Shown here in pieces: positions 1 to 7,978 of a stretch of DNA of 64,000 nucleotides (positions within the stretch are counted from its first letter, which is position 1; each line of letters begins with the position of its first letter). The DNA lies in assembly GCA_050014095.1 (NCBI GenBank), contig JBEKDZ010000001.1:1-64000 (forward strand), given 5' to 3'. Below the pieces are notes generated by a model. It did no database searches. It was not told the DNA's origin and worked only from the letters and a program-made list of their open reading frames with translations. A program made the translations under genes and the position numbers. This DNA is from RBG-13-51-18 sp050014095. Lineage in GTDB: Bacteria; Chloroflexota; Dehalococcoidia; Dehalococcoidales; RBG-16-60-22.

Positions 1-414
1 TTCAACCCTTCTGTAGCCTCGTTGGTCCTCACCGAATTCGAAGATTCATCCGCTCTTAATGAACAGTTCGATAACATGCTGGCGACGCTTACTCCCCGAG
101 AAAAGCAAATTCTTAACCTGATTGCGTCCGGCAGCAAAATCGAGCAAATTGCCATTAAAACGGATACGGATGAAGACGCAATCCGTCATAATATAAGAAC
201 AATATTAACCAAACTCATCGCTAACGAGCAGACGCGTAATATCATCGAAGCCGCCCAGCGGAGCATGCCCTCCCTAATTCGCTCCGGCAAAATGAACGGC
301 AAAGCCCATGATTATGTTACCAAGGCAGAGTTTAACGAATTTAGAGACTCCTTGATGGAACGCATGAAATCGTTCATCGGCGAACTTATGCCTGAACCCA
401 AATCAAAAAAGTGA
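1..414 (+). CDS. LuxR/GerE-type helix-turn-helix protein (5' end probably outside window)
   Basis: The reading frame is open to the window edge, so the true start may lie upstream; the first in-window start candidate is TTG at 22. Residues from about 22 of the TTG form read LTPREKQILNLIASG followed by a helix that fits the GerE/LuxR C-terminal HTH (four helices, DNA-binding). The last 40 residues are a charged helix with no recognised domain. No receiver or ligand domain is visible in the part present. It ends 137 bases before the exported-protein cassette on the same strand, so it may regulate that cassette, but this is inferred from position only. The HTH assignment is fairly secure; the role is not. 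Confidence 0.6.
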   Translation, partial: FNPSVASLVLTEFEDSSALNEQFDNMLATLTPREKQILNLIASGSKIEQIAIKTDTDEDAIRHNIRTILTKLIANEQTRNIIEAAQRSMPSLIRSGKMNGKAHDYVTKAEFNEFRDSLMERMKSFIGELMPEPKSKK

Positions 415-427
415 AAAGGAGGTATTT

Positions 428-487
428 ATGTAGCGAATGAAAAAAACAAGTTGGTCGGGACTCTAGGTTATCCGGGTTAACCGTAGA
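428..487 (+). promoter_or_regulatory. Leader with start-stop codon pair, 9-codon ORF and hairpin
   Basis: A strong ribosome binding site (AAGGAGGT, 416-423) is followed five bases after GGAGG by ATG TAG (428-433), a start codon directly followed by a stop. A second ATG at 437 opens a 9-codon peptide, MKKTSWSGL, ending TAG at 464-466. A hairpin follows at 462-487 (arms TCTAGGTTA and TAACCGTAGA, one bulge, 7-base loop). No T-tract follows, so it is not a plain terminator. It lies between the HTH gene and the exported-protein cassette and could be a translational attenuator or the remains of a gene. Confidence 0.35.
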
Positions 488-551
488 ACCGGCCACTTTT
501 AAGGAAATATAAAAACAGTAAAAACAAAATAACAAATTAGGAGGAAAACAA

Positions 552-1295
552 ATGGTTGAAATTAGATACGGTGAACAAATTGAAGTAACCGATCTTGCCG
601 GGCAAACTATCGGCGAAGCCCGCGAGCATTACAAGGCTGCATTTGGCATCCCGGATAAAGCCAAAGCAAAATTGAATGGCTCTAAAGTTAAATCCAGCGC
701 CGAAATAGACACAGTGCTCAATGACGACGATCAGGTTACTTTCGCCGTCGCCCGCAGCCGGACGCCTTTCCTTATCGGCGCGCTGCTCCTGGCCTTAGCC
801 GCTACCGGCGGCATCTTCGCTTTCGGTTTCACTAACGCCAACTTGACGTTGAGCGCCACCACCCATACCGACTTTGTCTCTGTTACAGCAAATACAGACG
901 GCCTTAGCTGGGACGTATGGGGTATCTTCAAAGGCTCCATCTTCGGCGACAAAGACCTCTTCTACATCCAACCTGCATCCGGCTGGACCGGTGACCTGGT
1001 AACCACCGTCAGTCTCGGCAATGTAGGCGAGTTAGCGAAGACATATCGCGCGTTTGCACTGGAGTTGGAACTGATTAACACCAATGATGGTGTTACTGTA
1101 TTACCCCTCGGCCTAAACCAGAATCAGGTAGTCCTGCTCTCGCTCGATTATCCCTCGGTAAACCTGTTCTATGGTGGTTCGACGACCAACATGACGGTCA
1201 GGGTAAAGAATGGCTACTATGTCGCCACGCACTTCCCTGCCGGCGGCACTGCAAGCCCTTCTATCTATTGTGACGTCGCACAAAGTGACTTCTAG
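552..1295 (+). CDS. Membrane-anchored exported protein with N-terminal ubiquitin-like (beta-grasp) domain
   Basis: Residues 1-66 look like a ubiquitin/ThiS-type beta-grasp fold: beta strands around residues 2-5 and 8-13, a helix at 18-31, an LNG turn at 41-43 and a closing DDDQVTFAV strand. A single hydrophobic segment at about 72-92 ends in TGGIFAFGFTNANL, which resembles the cleavage region of SipW/TasA-type signal peptides. The remaining 150 residues are beta-rich and Cys-poor and should lie outside the cell. This C-terminal region is paralogous to that of the next gene: both have TGDL followed by NV.-L-K-Y and both end YC(D/E)V.Q. The start has a good site (AGGAGG). Inference: a substrate of the signal peptidase at 2457, with an extra cytosolic domain. 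I do not recognise a named family for the whole protein. Confidence 0.6.
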   Translation: MVEIRYGEQIEVTDLAGQTIGEAREHYKAAFGIPDKAKAKLNGSKVKSSAEIDTVLNDDDQVTFAVARSRTPFLIGALLLALAATGGIFAFGFTNANLTLSATTHTDFVSVTANTDGLSWDVWGIFKGSIFGDKDLFYIQPASGWTGDLVTTVSLGNVGELAKTYRAFALELELINTNDGVTVLPLGLNQNQVVLLSLDYPSVNLFYGGSTTNMTVRVKNGYYVATHFPAGGTASPSIYCDVAQSDF

Positions 1296-1403
1296 AACAA
1301 ATAGTATAAATGTTGAGGCGGGGCAGCTGGGAAGCAGCCCGCTGCCCTGCCCCTCCCACTTGCCTAGCCCGCTACTTTAGGTAGCTAACGAGTAAAGAAC
1401 AAA

Positions 1404-2447
1404 ATGAAAAAGAGACTAATAATATTTTTCGGAATGGTGCTAGTCGCCCTAGTGCTGACATCAGGCACTTTTGCTTTTACCTATACTAATAGCAACACAG
1501 CAATAACGCCTACGCTAGCCAATGGTGACTTTGCCACCTATCAAATAGCACCTAACCAGCCTAACTGGAACAGCGTTTTACCCGGAGCCAGCTCCGAAAT
1601 ACTTGTCCCGAATGGATGCGGCGACGAAACGAGCCTCCCCACCCAATATCCCAGTAACGGTCAACACTGGGATAAAGTCGACGAGCAGCCCACGGATGAC
1701 GACGGCAGCACCTATGTTTCTACTGCCGGCTCGAGCAACTGGAAAAGAGACCTTTACACCTTGAGCGATTATGCTCACACCAATGGTACGGAAACTATAA
1801 CCAGTATTACTGTTTACTTCCGTTTCGCCGCTGGCGGCAGCTATACCGTTTCTGCCAAAGCCTCCATCAACACCAATGGGGATGTATTCGAAGGCAATAC
1901 CGTAACTCGTTCTGGTACCAGCTATACTACGGCATCTTGGGATTTAACCACCAATCCTTCGACTAATGAAGCCTGGACCTGGGACGAGATTAATGATTTG
2001 CAGGCTGGGATTAACATGAAAGGCTACTCTTCGACCAAGCCGGCTCTCTGCACCCAGTTGTATGTCCAGGTAAATTATGAAGCCGCTGCCGTTGCCAGTG
2101 AGGTACCCCAGGGTGCCCTATTTGTCGTCACGCCTAACACCAGCTTCACTGGCGATTTATTGATCAAGGTCTATATTACTAATGTCGCCGATTTACTAAA
2201 GGCGTACCAATATCTCAACATGAAAGTCTATGTGGATAATTCGATTGAAGCCGGTAAGACACCAAATTATCAGGTTCTTAGCACCGAAAACGGAGTAGTG
2301 GTATTTAATATTATAGGCGGCTCCGCTACTAGCTATACAGTTCAGCTAATCGGCGGCAGCTACAATTTGATTTCTAACGACCCCAACGATTGGGGGACGG
2401 GATGGACAGTTACGCCAGAATTTTATTGCGAGGTTTCACAGAGGTAA
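1404..2447 (+). CDS. Exported surface protein, TasA/CalY-like signal with phage-fibre-like insert
   Basis: A short positive N-terminus (MKKR) and a hydrophobic core end in LTSGTFAFTYTNSN, matching the style of SipW-processed TasA/camelysin signals. Residues about 70-225 form an inserted domain (GCGDETSLP, then HWDKVDEQPTDDDGSTYV, a YFRF strand, AWTWDEINDLQAGI and CTQLYVQVNYE) that recalls a jelly-roll domain common in phage fibre and decoration proteins. The C-terminal 110 residues return to the domain shared with the upstream gene (FTGDLLIKVYITNVADLLKAY, end YCEVSQR). It is 108 bases after the first cassette gene and 9 bases before the peptidase. Probable product: a secreted or fibre-forming cell-surface (or virion) protein matured by that peptidase. 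Confidence 0.6.
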   Translation: MKKRLIIFFGMVLVALVLTSGTFAFTYTNSNTAITPTLANGDFATYQIAPNQPNWNSVLPGASSEILVPNGCGDETSLPTQYPSNGQHWDKVDEQPTDDDGSTYVSTAGSSNWKRDLYTLSDYAHTNGTETITSITVYFRFAAGGSYTVSAKASINTNGDVFEGNTVTRSGTSYTTASWDLTTNPSTNEAWTWDEINDLQAGINMKGYSSTKPALCTQLYVQVNYEAAAVASEVPQGALFVVTPNTSFTGDLLIKVYITNVADLLKAYQYLNMKVYVDNSIEAGKTPNYQVLSTENGVVVFNIIGGSATSYTVQLIGGSYNLISNDPNDWGTGWTVTPEFYCEVSQR

Positions 2448-2456
2448 AATAAAACC

Positions 2457-3392
2457 ATGAAGCGCGCTATCTTGCTTATAACCCTTACAGTACTCGTCGT
2501 TGTAGCCTTCCTTACGGTAAAAGGTACGTTACCGTTTATGCCCATCTACGGCTCTTCTATGGAACCTACGCTAACTTCCGGCAGTTTGATGATGATTAGT
2601 CCTATTGACCCTAAGAACATCAAAGTAGGAGATATTATTGTCTACAATATCCCGTCGATGACCCGCGAATATTATAACTACCCTCCGACCGTCGCCCACA
2701 GAGTTGTGCAGGTAATAACTTCCCCGTCCTTAGGTTACCGCACCCAGGGTGATAACACCGGCGAAGACCCCTTTACCATCAGGCCGGAAGATGTCCGCGG
2801 CACCGTTGGCAGCCAGATACCGTACATCGGTATACCGCTCCTCTTCTTCCAGAGCACGCAAGGCATGATATTTGCCATCATCGCCCTGGTGCTGTTGGCT
2901 TTATTCCTCTACGGTACAGAAATAGGCCGAGGTGGCGGTTGGGTGCATCGAGGCTTTTTCTCCCCTGTCATCATTGAAGAAAAGAAGGCTAGCAGGATGC
3001 TCTCCCGCCAGCTGGAAGGCACGGAAAAGAAGATGGAAACCACCGAGCAAGCCTTGGATAAATTCTCGGCTGCGGTCGCCGAATACGCCAAACACCTGGA
3101 GAGCCATACCAGCGCTATCCAGGGTTTATCCGAGGCATCTCATGAGCTAAAGAGAGGCGCCTCCGAACAAAACCGTGTCCTCTCTGCTATTATGGATAAC
3201 GTAGTGAAATCCAGTCAAAAGCGGGAAACAATCATCATTAAAGAAGCAGCCGCTCCTTTACCCCCAACCCCGGTAATTAAAAAACCGGTGGTAAAACCCT
3301 TACCTTATCACGGAGCTTTAGCTAAAGGCGCAGTGGGCTTGGCTCGCCAACATTGGCTTACCCAAAACGAAAAGTCTAAAATACTCCACTAG
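2457..3392 (+). CDS. Signal peptidase I, SipW/archaeal (Ser-His) type with C-terminal coiled coil
   Basis: Membrane serine peptidase that removes signal peptides. The N-terminal membrane segment is at about 4-22. Catalytic Ser34 lies in YGSSMEPT; the second box is VAHRVV, with His81 where bacterial LepB has Lys, which marks the SipW/ER/archaeal class; the third box is TQGDNTGEDP (Asp99). A second membrane segment at about 131-153 returns the chain to the cytosol. Residues about 172-245 are a predicted coiled coil, followed by a proline-rich linker and a basic tail, which is an unusual addition: SipW enzymes usually end soon after the second helix. It sits directly downstream of two proteins with SipW-like signals. 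Its stop codon overlaps that of the convergent phage gene by four bases (CTAG). Confidence 0.85.
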   Translation: MKRAILLITLTVLVVVAFLTVKGTLPFMPIYGSSMEPTLTSGSLMMISPIDPKNIKVGDIIVYNIPSMTREYYNYPPTVAHRVVQVITSPSLGYRTQGDNTGEDPFTIRPEDVRGTVGSQIPYIGIPLLFFQSTQGMIFAIIALVLLALFLYGTEIGRGGGWVHRGFFSPVIIEEKKASRMLSRQLEGTEKKMETTEQALDKFSAAVAEYAKHLESHTSAIQGLSEASHELKRGASEQNRVLSAIMDNVVKSSQKRETIIIKEAAAPLPPTPVIKKPVVKPLPYHGALAKGAVGLARQHWLTQNEKSKILH

Positions 3393-3601
3393 GTATAAAC
3401 AGCCGTTACGACGGCTTCCTTGGGGTTATTCTCATCGAAAAAGATTACGGCTACCTGGCGTCCTGCCACCATTTCTGCTGACGCCAGATTCCGGGCTACG
3501 GTAACATCTTCAAGATATACCTTATAACCATCAGCGAGACGTACCGTCGCCGTATAGTTCGTGGCATTAAAACTCTTGAGTTCTGCTTTTTTTAGTTTCA
3601 T
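3389..3601 (-). CDS. Small beta-rich phage protein, OB-fold-like
   Basis: A 70-residue protein starting at ATG 3601, immediately after the stop of the hub-like gene (TAG, one base, ATG), so translation is probably coupled. An upstream GTG at 3610 in frame is an alternative start. The sequence is almost all beta strand (ATVRLADGYKVYLEDV, then GRQVAVIFFDENNPKEAVVTAVY), like a compact OB or SH3-like barrel. It is the last gene of the leftward morphogenesis block, where small baseplate spike or chaperone proteins often lie. The function is not recognised and the fold is an inference. Confidence 0.5.
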   Translation of the reverse strand: MKLKKAELKSFNATNYTATVRLADGYKVYLEDVTVARNLASAEMVAGRQVAVIFFDENNPKEAVVTAVYT

Positions 3602-3602
3602 A

Positions 3603-5606
3603 CTACACACCGCCTAATTCTAAACGCTGCAGATATTCGCCTCGCTGCGGTCGATATATGAGCGTCATTCCCAGCACCCGTCTTTTTGCTGCCGCCAGTC
3701 CGGCGCGGGCATCGGTTACCTCGATAACATCATAAAGCTGCTGACCGCAATTTACCGGTACCAGCATCGCCCCGCCGACTGCAGCTAATTCCGCTTTCCT
3801 TAATAATGCTTCCCCCCGTTGGTAGCCTTTCGCGGTAGTATTCAAATTTCTATCTTCAACATGCCTTATACGGTCATAGAGCCGGTCTATCTCGTCCCAG
3901 TCAAAGCTATCAACGAGAATCATTTTACCCTGGCTCGTATCGTAACCCTCCACCTGCGCCCTGTTCGTTCCTAGAGCACCCTGACGGTAGCTGCCTTCCA
4001 GAATCGCATGCCCTGCCCCATAGCTGTATTCTGAACCATCTGTAGACTGCGGATTGACCAGATAGGCTTTATTTCCTTCGACGAAAATTACATCCGGTGC
4101 GAAAGAAAACAGCTTCTCTATTACGTTTATGCCGCTATCATTCGGACTTACCGTAAAATCCGGGTAAAAACCCGTTATCGTCGATGATTGGGATTTCACT
4201 TCCAGCTTCAGACCGGCTCTAGCCAGCACTACGGCGATGATATCCTTTACGCTATAATCACTGGTCGTCTTATTCCAGCGCATCTGGTGTCTGGCATCCC
4301 AGTCGCTTAACGCCCCCCACCCATCCCGCGCCCGCAAGATAACACTGGCTTTTCCGCCGGCGCTGATGTGCTCGATGGACTCCAGGCAATAGCTTTGGCC
4401 GGCGCTATATTCATCTCCTGCCGCCGTGCGGTAACCTAGGCTGAACTCAAGTTGGCAACCTTTATCCAGCACCGCGATATCGCCCTGTCCCGGCGCCGCG
4501 TATTTACCGTCGTCATTTTTCAACTCTACGGTTAAAGTGCCCGCCGCTTTATCTATCTCCTGCCTTACACTAACGATATCTGCTGTGAGGTCGAGGCTCT
4601 GGCTGCTCAACGAAGCCCGCCAGACGCCATTGGGACTGGCTAGCCAGCCGTAGTTGCCGTAATGTGCCATCGCCAGTCCATACTCACAAGAAAGGTTGAA
4701 CGGCGTCGGCTCACTCCAGAACCCGTCATAATAATGCGCGCCAGGCAGAGTATGTGACCCGTAAGGTCGGTTGTATGCCTCGATGCCGCTATATTTTTCG
4801 GTGTAAAAGCAGCGGTGAACATCCGTCTTATCCAGGAAAGGCTGCTTATACTCGTAATCTCCGCCCGCCGGCGCCGAGGCGAGCTCCTTTAAAGCCGACC
4901 ATGTGCCCGCGCTGACATCACCGCCATCGCCGTAGACCAGACTCCATAGTTTAAAGTTACCCGCGGTATCCTTGCCCGTAACCAGCAGGTTCCAATCGCC
5001 GTCATAAACACAAGCCACCCCGGATAGGTTGCCGGTAGTTTTATCCCAGGCCGTTCTCGCCTGCCATTGGCCGCTTACATACTTCATTACGTATAGAGTT
5101 GAAGTATCCGCGATAAAAACAGCGATATTACCACCGGGTTTGTAAGCTGCCGCGATGCCATAAATAGCGGTGGTCTGTGAATAGTCTAAAAGCTCGGCAC
5201 TGCCCCAATTTACGCCATAATCCGTGCTTTTAATACGCCGGATTTCGCGGTTGGTCTTTATCCAGAAGATAGAAACCTCCGCACCCAAAGAAGCCGCCGC
5301 CGTCACGACGGCGCCGTACTGGTTGGCATACGTCCACTGGCTGAAATCGCTCCCCGGCCCCGGATTGCTTACCCGCTGGTAATATAGTTTCCGATTATCA
5401 CTAACAGGCGTTATCCTGGCTCTAACCATCGAGCCATCGCCGGGAATAGTCAAGGCATGAAAGTAATCATCCTCGGAGCCGTTGTAAAGCCTGGACCAGT
5501 TATACCTATTGACCCCCGCCATCTTGTTCACGGCTTCGATTTTAATATATGGAACCGAAGCTGCCTGTTTTTGTGCCGCCAGCAATGTTGATGTAAGCGT
5601 GCGCAT
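3603..5606 (-). CDS. Phage baseplate hub / tail-tip protein
   Basis: A 667-residue protein in two parts. Residues about 20-330 contain repeated W/Y-rich strands spaced like a beta-propeller or sialidase-like fold (DYGVNWGSAELL, VKYVSGQWQARTAW and VYDGDWNLLVTG are typical blade strands). Residues about 340-667 (TADIVSVRQEIDKAAGTLTVELKNDDGKY, VILRARDGWGALSDW, VIEKLFSFAPDVIFVEGNKAYLVNP, ending YRPQRGEYLQRLELGGV) resemble the gp27/gpD-type hub domains of phage tails. Such proteins cap the tail and may bind the host surface. It lies about 100 bases downstream of the adaptor gene in the same direction. The assignment rests on fold-like pattern and context, not on a precise family match. Confidence 0.6.
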   Translation of the reverse strand: MRTLTSTLLAAQKQAASVPYIKIEAVNKMAGVNRYNWSRLYNGSEDDYFHALTIPGDGSMVRARITPVSDNRKLYYQRVSNPGPGSDFSQWTYANQYGAVVTAAASLGAEVSIFWIKTNREIRRIKSTDYGVNWGSAELLDYSQTTAIYGIAAAYKPGGNIAVFIADTSTLYVMKYVSGQWQARTAWDKTTGNLSGVACVYDGDWNLLVTGKDTAGNFKLWSLVYGDGGDVSAGTWSALKELASAPAGGDYEYKQPFLDKTDVHRCFYTEKYSGIEAYNRPYGSHTLPGAHYYDGFWSEPTPFNLSCEYGLAMAHYGNYGWLASPNGVWRASLSSQSLDLTADIVSVRQEIDKAAGTLTVELKNDDGKYAAPGQGDIAVLDKGCQLEFSLGYRTAAGDEYSAGQSYCLESIEHISAGGKASVILRARDGWGALSDWDARHQMRWNKTTSDYSVKDIIAVVLARAGLKLEVKSQSSTITGFYPDFTVSPNDSGINVIEKLFSFAPDVIFVEGNKAYLVNPQSTDGSEYSYGAGHAILEGSYRQGALGTNRAQVEGYDTSQGKMILVDSFDWDEIDRLYDRIRHVEDRNLNTTAKGYQRGEALLRKAELAAVGGAMLVPVNCGQQLYDVIEVTDARAGLAAAKRRVLGMTLIYRPQRGEYLQRLELGGV

Positions 5607-5706
5607 GATTCACCCCATCCCCTTTTGGTTATCCCTCGACTTTGCTCGGGACAAGTTGTGGTTATTGCCCTTTGGTTTTTGTATCTTGTATCTTGATTAT
5701 TATCGT
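5607..5706. repeat. Intergenic spacer with short TCCCGA-type hairpin and low-complexity tract
   Basis: A 100-base gap in the phage block. It contains ATCCCTCGACTTTGCTCGGGACAA (two arms CCTCGA and TCGGGA), closely matched by a copy near 25184-25206, followed in both places by TTGTGGTTATTG or TCTTGGTTATTGG. A pseudo-repetitive TTTTTGTATCTTGTATCTTGATT tract follows. This is one of several dispersed hairpins with the same arms. Confidence 0.4.
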
Positions 5707-6339
5707 TTACGGTCCGGGGTCAGTCGTCTTGGAAATATTGGGGAAATACGGCTCGTAAAGCGCGTTAACACTCACACGGTTCCTCCGCCCCAGCCTCTTA
5801 AGCTCCTGCCGGAAAAACTTAAGCTTCTGGTTACCCCACTCCAGCAATTCGCCGGGCGTTACCGTACCGCCCACGTTGACCCTGTTGATGGCATAGACCG
5901 CCAGCTCGATGGCGGCATAGCCACAGGCGCCGCCGGCAACCAGGTCCTCGTATTTTACGGGCAGCGTTGACTCTTCGGCATTCAGCGTGTGCTTCGCGCC
6001 GTAATAGATACCGCAGTTAGAGCCGTCCGGCAGGTCGCCGCTCAATATGGTCAGCGTTTCGCCCCAGATAGAAAACTGCTGGTAGTTCGGCGGGGTATCG
6101 CCTACCGGGTATTCCACGGCGGCTACCATTATGCGGTCGTCCAACCCGGATATATCCAATTCCCTTGACCCCGCCGTCGTGGGCAGTATCGCTTTCGCCG
6201 GCAGCGGCAGGCTCTCCGATAGTTCTCCGACTGCCCGGCTGATGTGTCTCGTTAGCTCGGTATCCGTCCAGCGATAATTTTGAGCATCGCTATCGTGCAG
6301 GTCATTCCTGACCAGTGTTATCATTCCCGCTAAGTTCAT
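5707..6339 (-). CDS. Phage head-tail adaptor (SU10-type connector)
   Basis: A 210-residue, mostly helical protein. Its N-terminus, LVRNDLHDSDAQNYRWTDTELTRHISRAV, follows the pattern of phage adaptor proteins of the SU10/gp6 connector type, which bind beneath the portal and join head to tail. A central beta part (PPNYQQFSIWGETLTIL) and C-terminal helices complete the fold. Its start overlaps the stop of the upstream fibre gene by four bases (ATGA). SU10-type adaptors are typical of podoviruses, which fits the absence of tail-tube and tape-measure genes. Family placement is by pattern recognition. Confidence 0.65.
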   Translation of the reverse strand: MNLAGMITLVRNDLHDSDAQNYRWTDTELTRHISRAVGELSESLPLPAKAILPTTAGSRELDISGLDDRIMVAAVEYPVGDTPPNYQQFSIWGETLTILSGDLPDGSNCGIYYGAKHTLNAEESTLPVKYEDLVAGGACGYAAIELAVYAINRVNVGGTVTPGELLEWGNQKLKFFRQELKRLGRRNRVSVNALYEPYFPNISKTTDPGP

Positions 6340-7961
6340 AAATTGACCTCCTTATGTGTTATGCTCACCTGGCCCCCGTGAGGGTGTAATTTTAAATCGT
6401 AACCTGCTTTCCCCGTTAATATTCTCATGCTATCCGCACCTCCGCCTTCGTCCTGACTGAAAAGGCCCTTGAGCAGACCGCCCATCTCCGAACCGCTGCC
6501 CCCATCGCTTGCGAGTATTGTTGCTGCGGCAAGACTCGCCTCCACCCCCGAGCCTATCTCCACTATGCCCAGTCCTCTTAAAGATATCGCCTCTGCCCCG
6601 CTACCGCTGTCGCCGGATGTTTTTGTCTCCCCTGCCGTGTAAGTGACCACCAGTTTAGGCTTGTAGCCTGTGCCACCCTCAGCGTAATAAGCGGTGAGAT
6701 ACCAGTATCCTCCGTTTACCCATGTGGGTGCGGTATTGGCTACATCGTAGTTAGCGTTTCTAAGACCCAATTTTGTTATACCCGTTTTTGAAATAGCGGC
6801 TATACCGGCGGCATTTAAAGCAAAGTCGTTGTATCCGGTAAGACTATAACCTGCGTAAGTGATTGGGGTATCGCAGAATGGCGTTGTACCCAAAGTAGTA
6901 TAATCACCGTTGGCTAACGCGGTGTTTGAGGTTGGGTTCGATGAATAGACATTCAAATTTCCCGCCCAACTTGCATTATCTAATTTGTCAGAACCTCTTA
7001 TTGACATTGTGGCTGCTGATATGGTTGCACCATCCGGTAGAGCGGAGGTATCAAATAGATATATAGCCCTGGTGAGCAGCGACCATACATTATTAGTAGT
7101 GTATGCTAGTATCTGAACAACATGAGAAGGACTGACGCTATCTTCACAGCCATTACCAGCCCCACCACGTATGTTAGCCCATGTATCACCGCTAGGGAGA
7201 TACTGGTATGCTCGTCCATCAACCGTTGTCGATTCTGGATGTGCGTCCGGGTAAAACGTTGCGCTGTCGCTAACTGTTAAGGTATAAGTCGCTTTATCGA
7301 ATTGTTCTTTGGTGATTAGCTCTTCGTCGTCCGAAACGGCGTATTGGCCTAGCTTGAGCTTGAAATCGCCTGACTGGTTATACTTGATTCTAACCTCGCC
7401 CCCGGGATTTTTATCGAATACCCACGAGCCTAGCAGCTTGCCCTCGATAATCCTAAGCCTCCTCTTACAGATGCCATAGTCCCACTCTAACGTGTTATCG
7501 GTATAGTTTTCGTTTAGGGGGTCTATATCCAAGAGTGTGGCGTCCGAAGGCTCCTTTTCTATGCCATCAAGAAAAAGTTGTGGACGATATATAACCTGTT
7601 GCCCCGCCTTCCGTCCATCCGGCTGGTCATTACGCACGGTGAGCGTTACTTGAAGTCTCGAAACATCAGCCTTAAATAGGTTGCTTTTTTCTGCAAACCC
7701 ATTATCTGTCTTTTGCCAGCCGACCTCTACAGCTTTCCCCTCATGGTCAACCATCGGCAGCTGCGTAATGACCATGAACTGCTTATCGCTTTTTAGGTCG
7801 CGGTAGAATTTCGCGTACGGGCTACTCTTGCCCTTAACCGCTTTCTCGTAATCGCTCGTAAGCTCCACATAGTCTTTATCTATGCCCTGCCTTTCCAGAT
7901 GAGCCAGCAGCACAGGGTCAGTGACCATTTTAGTCGGGTCGGTTACCTTGATAGCGTCCAT
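6336..7961 (-). CDS. Phage structural protein with DNRLRE-like jelly-roll (fibre or decoration)
   Basis: The start is ATG 7961: a good site (AGGAAAGG) lies about 8 bases upstream and this avoids an 80-base overlap with the previous gene. Residues 1-230 contain beta strands seen in surface or fibre proteins (VTLTVRNDQPDGRKAGQQVIYRPQ). Residues about 250-440 (SATFYPDAHPESTTVDGR, AIYLFDTSALPDGATISAATMSI and the closing YKPKLVVTYT) match the layout of DNRLRE-type jelly-roll modules, which bind surfaces or carbohydrate. The tail of about 100 residues is Gly/Ser/Ala-rich (SGSGAEAISLRGLGIVEIGSG), with repeats of the type SGS-EAIS. Likely a head fibre or receptor-contact protein. Confidence 0.6.
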   Translation of the reverse strand: MDAIKVTDPTKMVTDPVLLAHLERQGIDKDYVELTSDYEKAVKGKSSPYAKFYRDLKSDKQFMVITQLPMVDHEGKAVEVGWQKTDNGFAEKSNLFKADVSRLQVTLTVRNDQPDGRKAGQQVIYRPQLFLDGIEKEPSDATLLDIDPLNENYTDNTLEWDYGICKRRLRIIEGKLLGSWVFDKNPGGEVRIKYNQSGDFKLKLGQYAVSDDEELITKEQFDKATYTLTVSDSATFYPDAHPESTTVDGRAYQYLPSGDTWANIRGGAGNGCEDSVSPSHVVQILAYTTNNVWSLLTRAIYLFDTSALPDGATISAATMSIRGSDKLDNASWAGNLNVYSSNPTSNTALANGDYTTLGTTPFCDTPITYAGYSLTGYNDFALNAAGIAAISKTGITKLGLRNANYDVANTAPTWVNGGYWYLTAYYAEGGTGYKPKLVVTYTAGETKTSGDSGSGAEAISLRGLGIVEIGSGVEASLAAATILASDGGSGSEMGGLLKGLFSQDEGGGADSMRILTGKAGYDLKLHPHGGQVSITHKEVNL

Positions 7962-7978
7962 CGATGCCCTTTCCTGCC

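Noticed and set aside
428..551. Cyclic-di-GMP or other known riboswitch before the surface cassette
   Set aside because: The hairpin lacks the conserved GEMM core and its tetraloop receptor; no known riboswitch consensus was matched.
5509..5970. Rightward 153-residue frame over the hub/adaptor gap
   Set aside because: Antisense to two phage genes, without a plausible ribosome site or domain.
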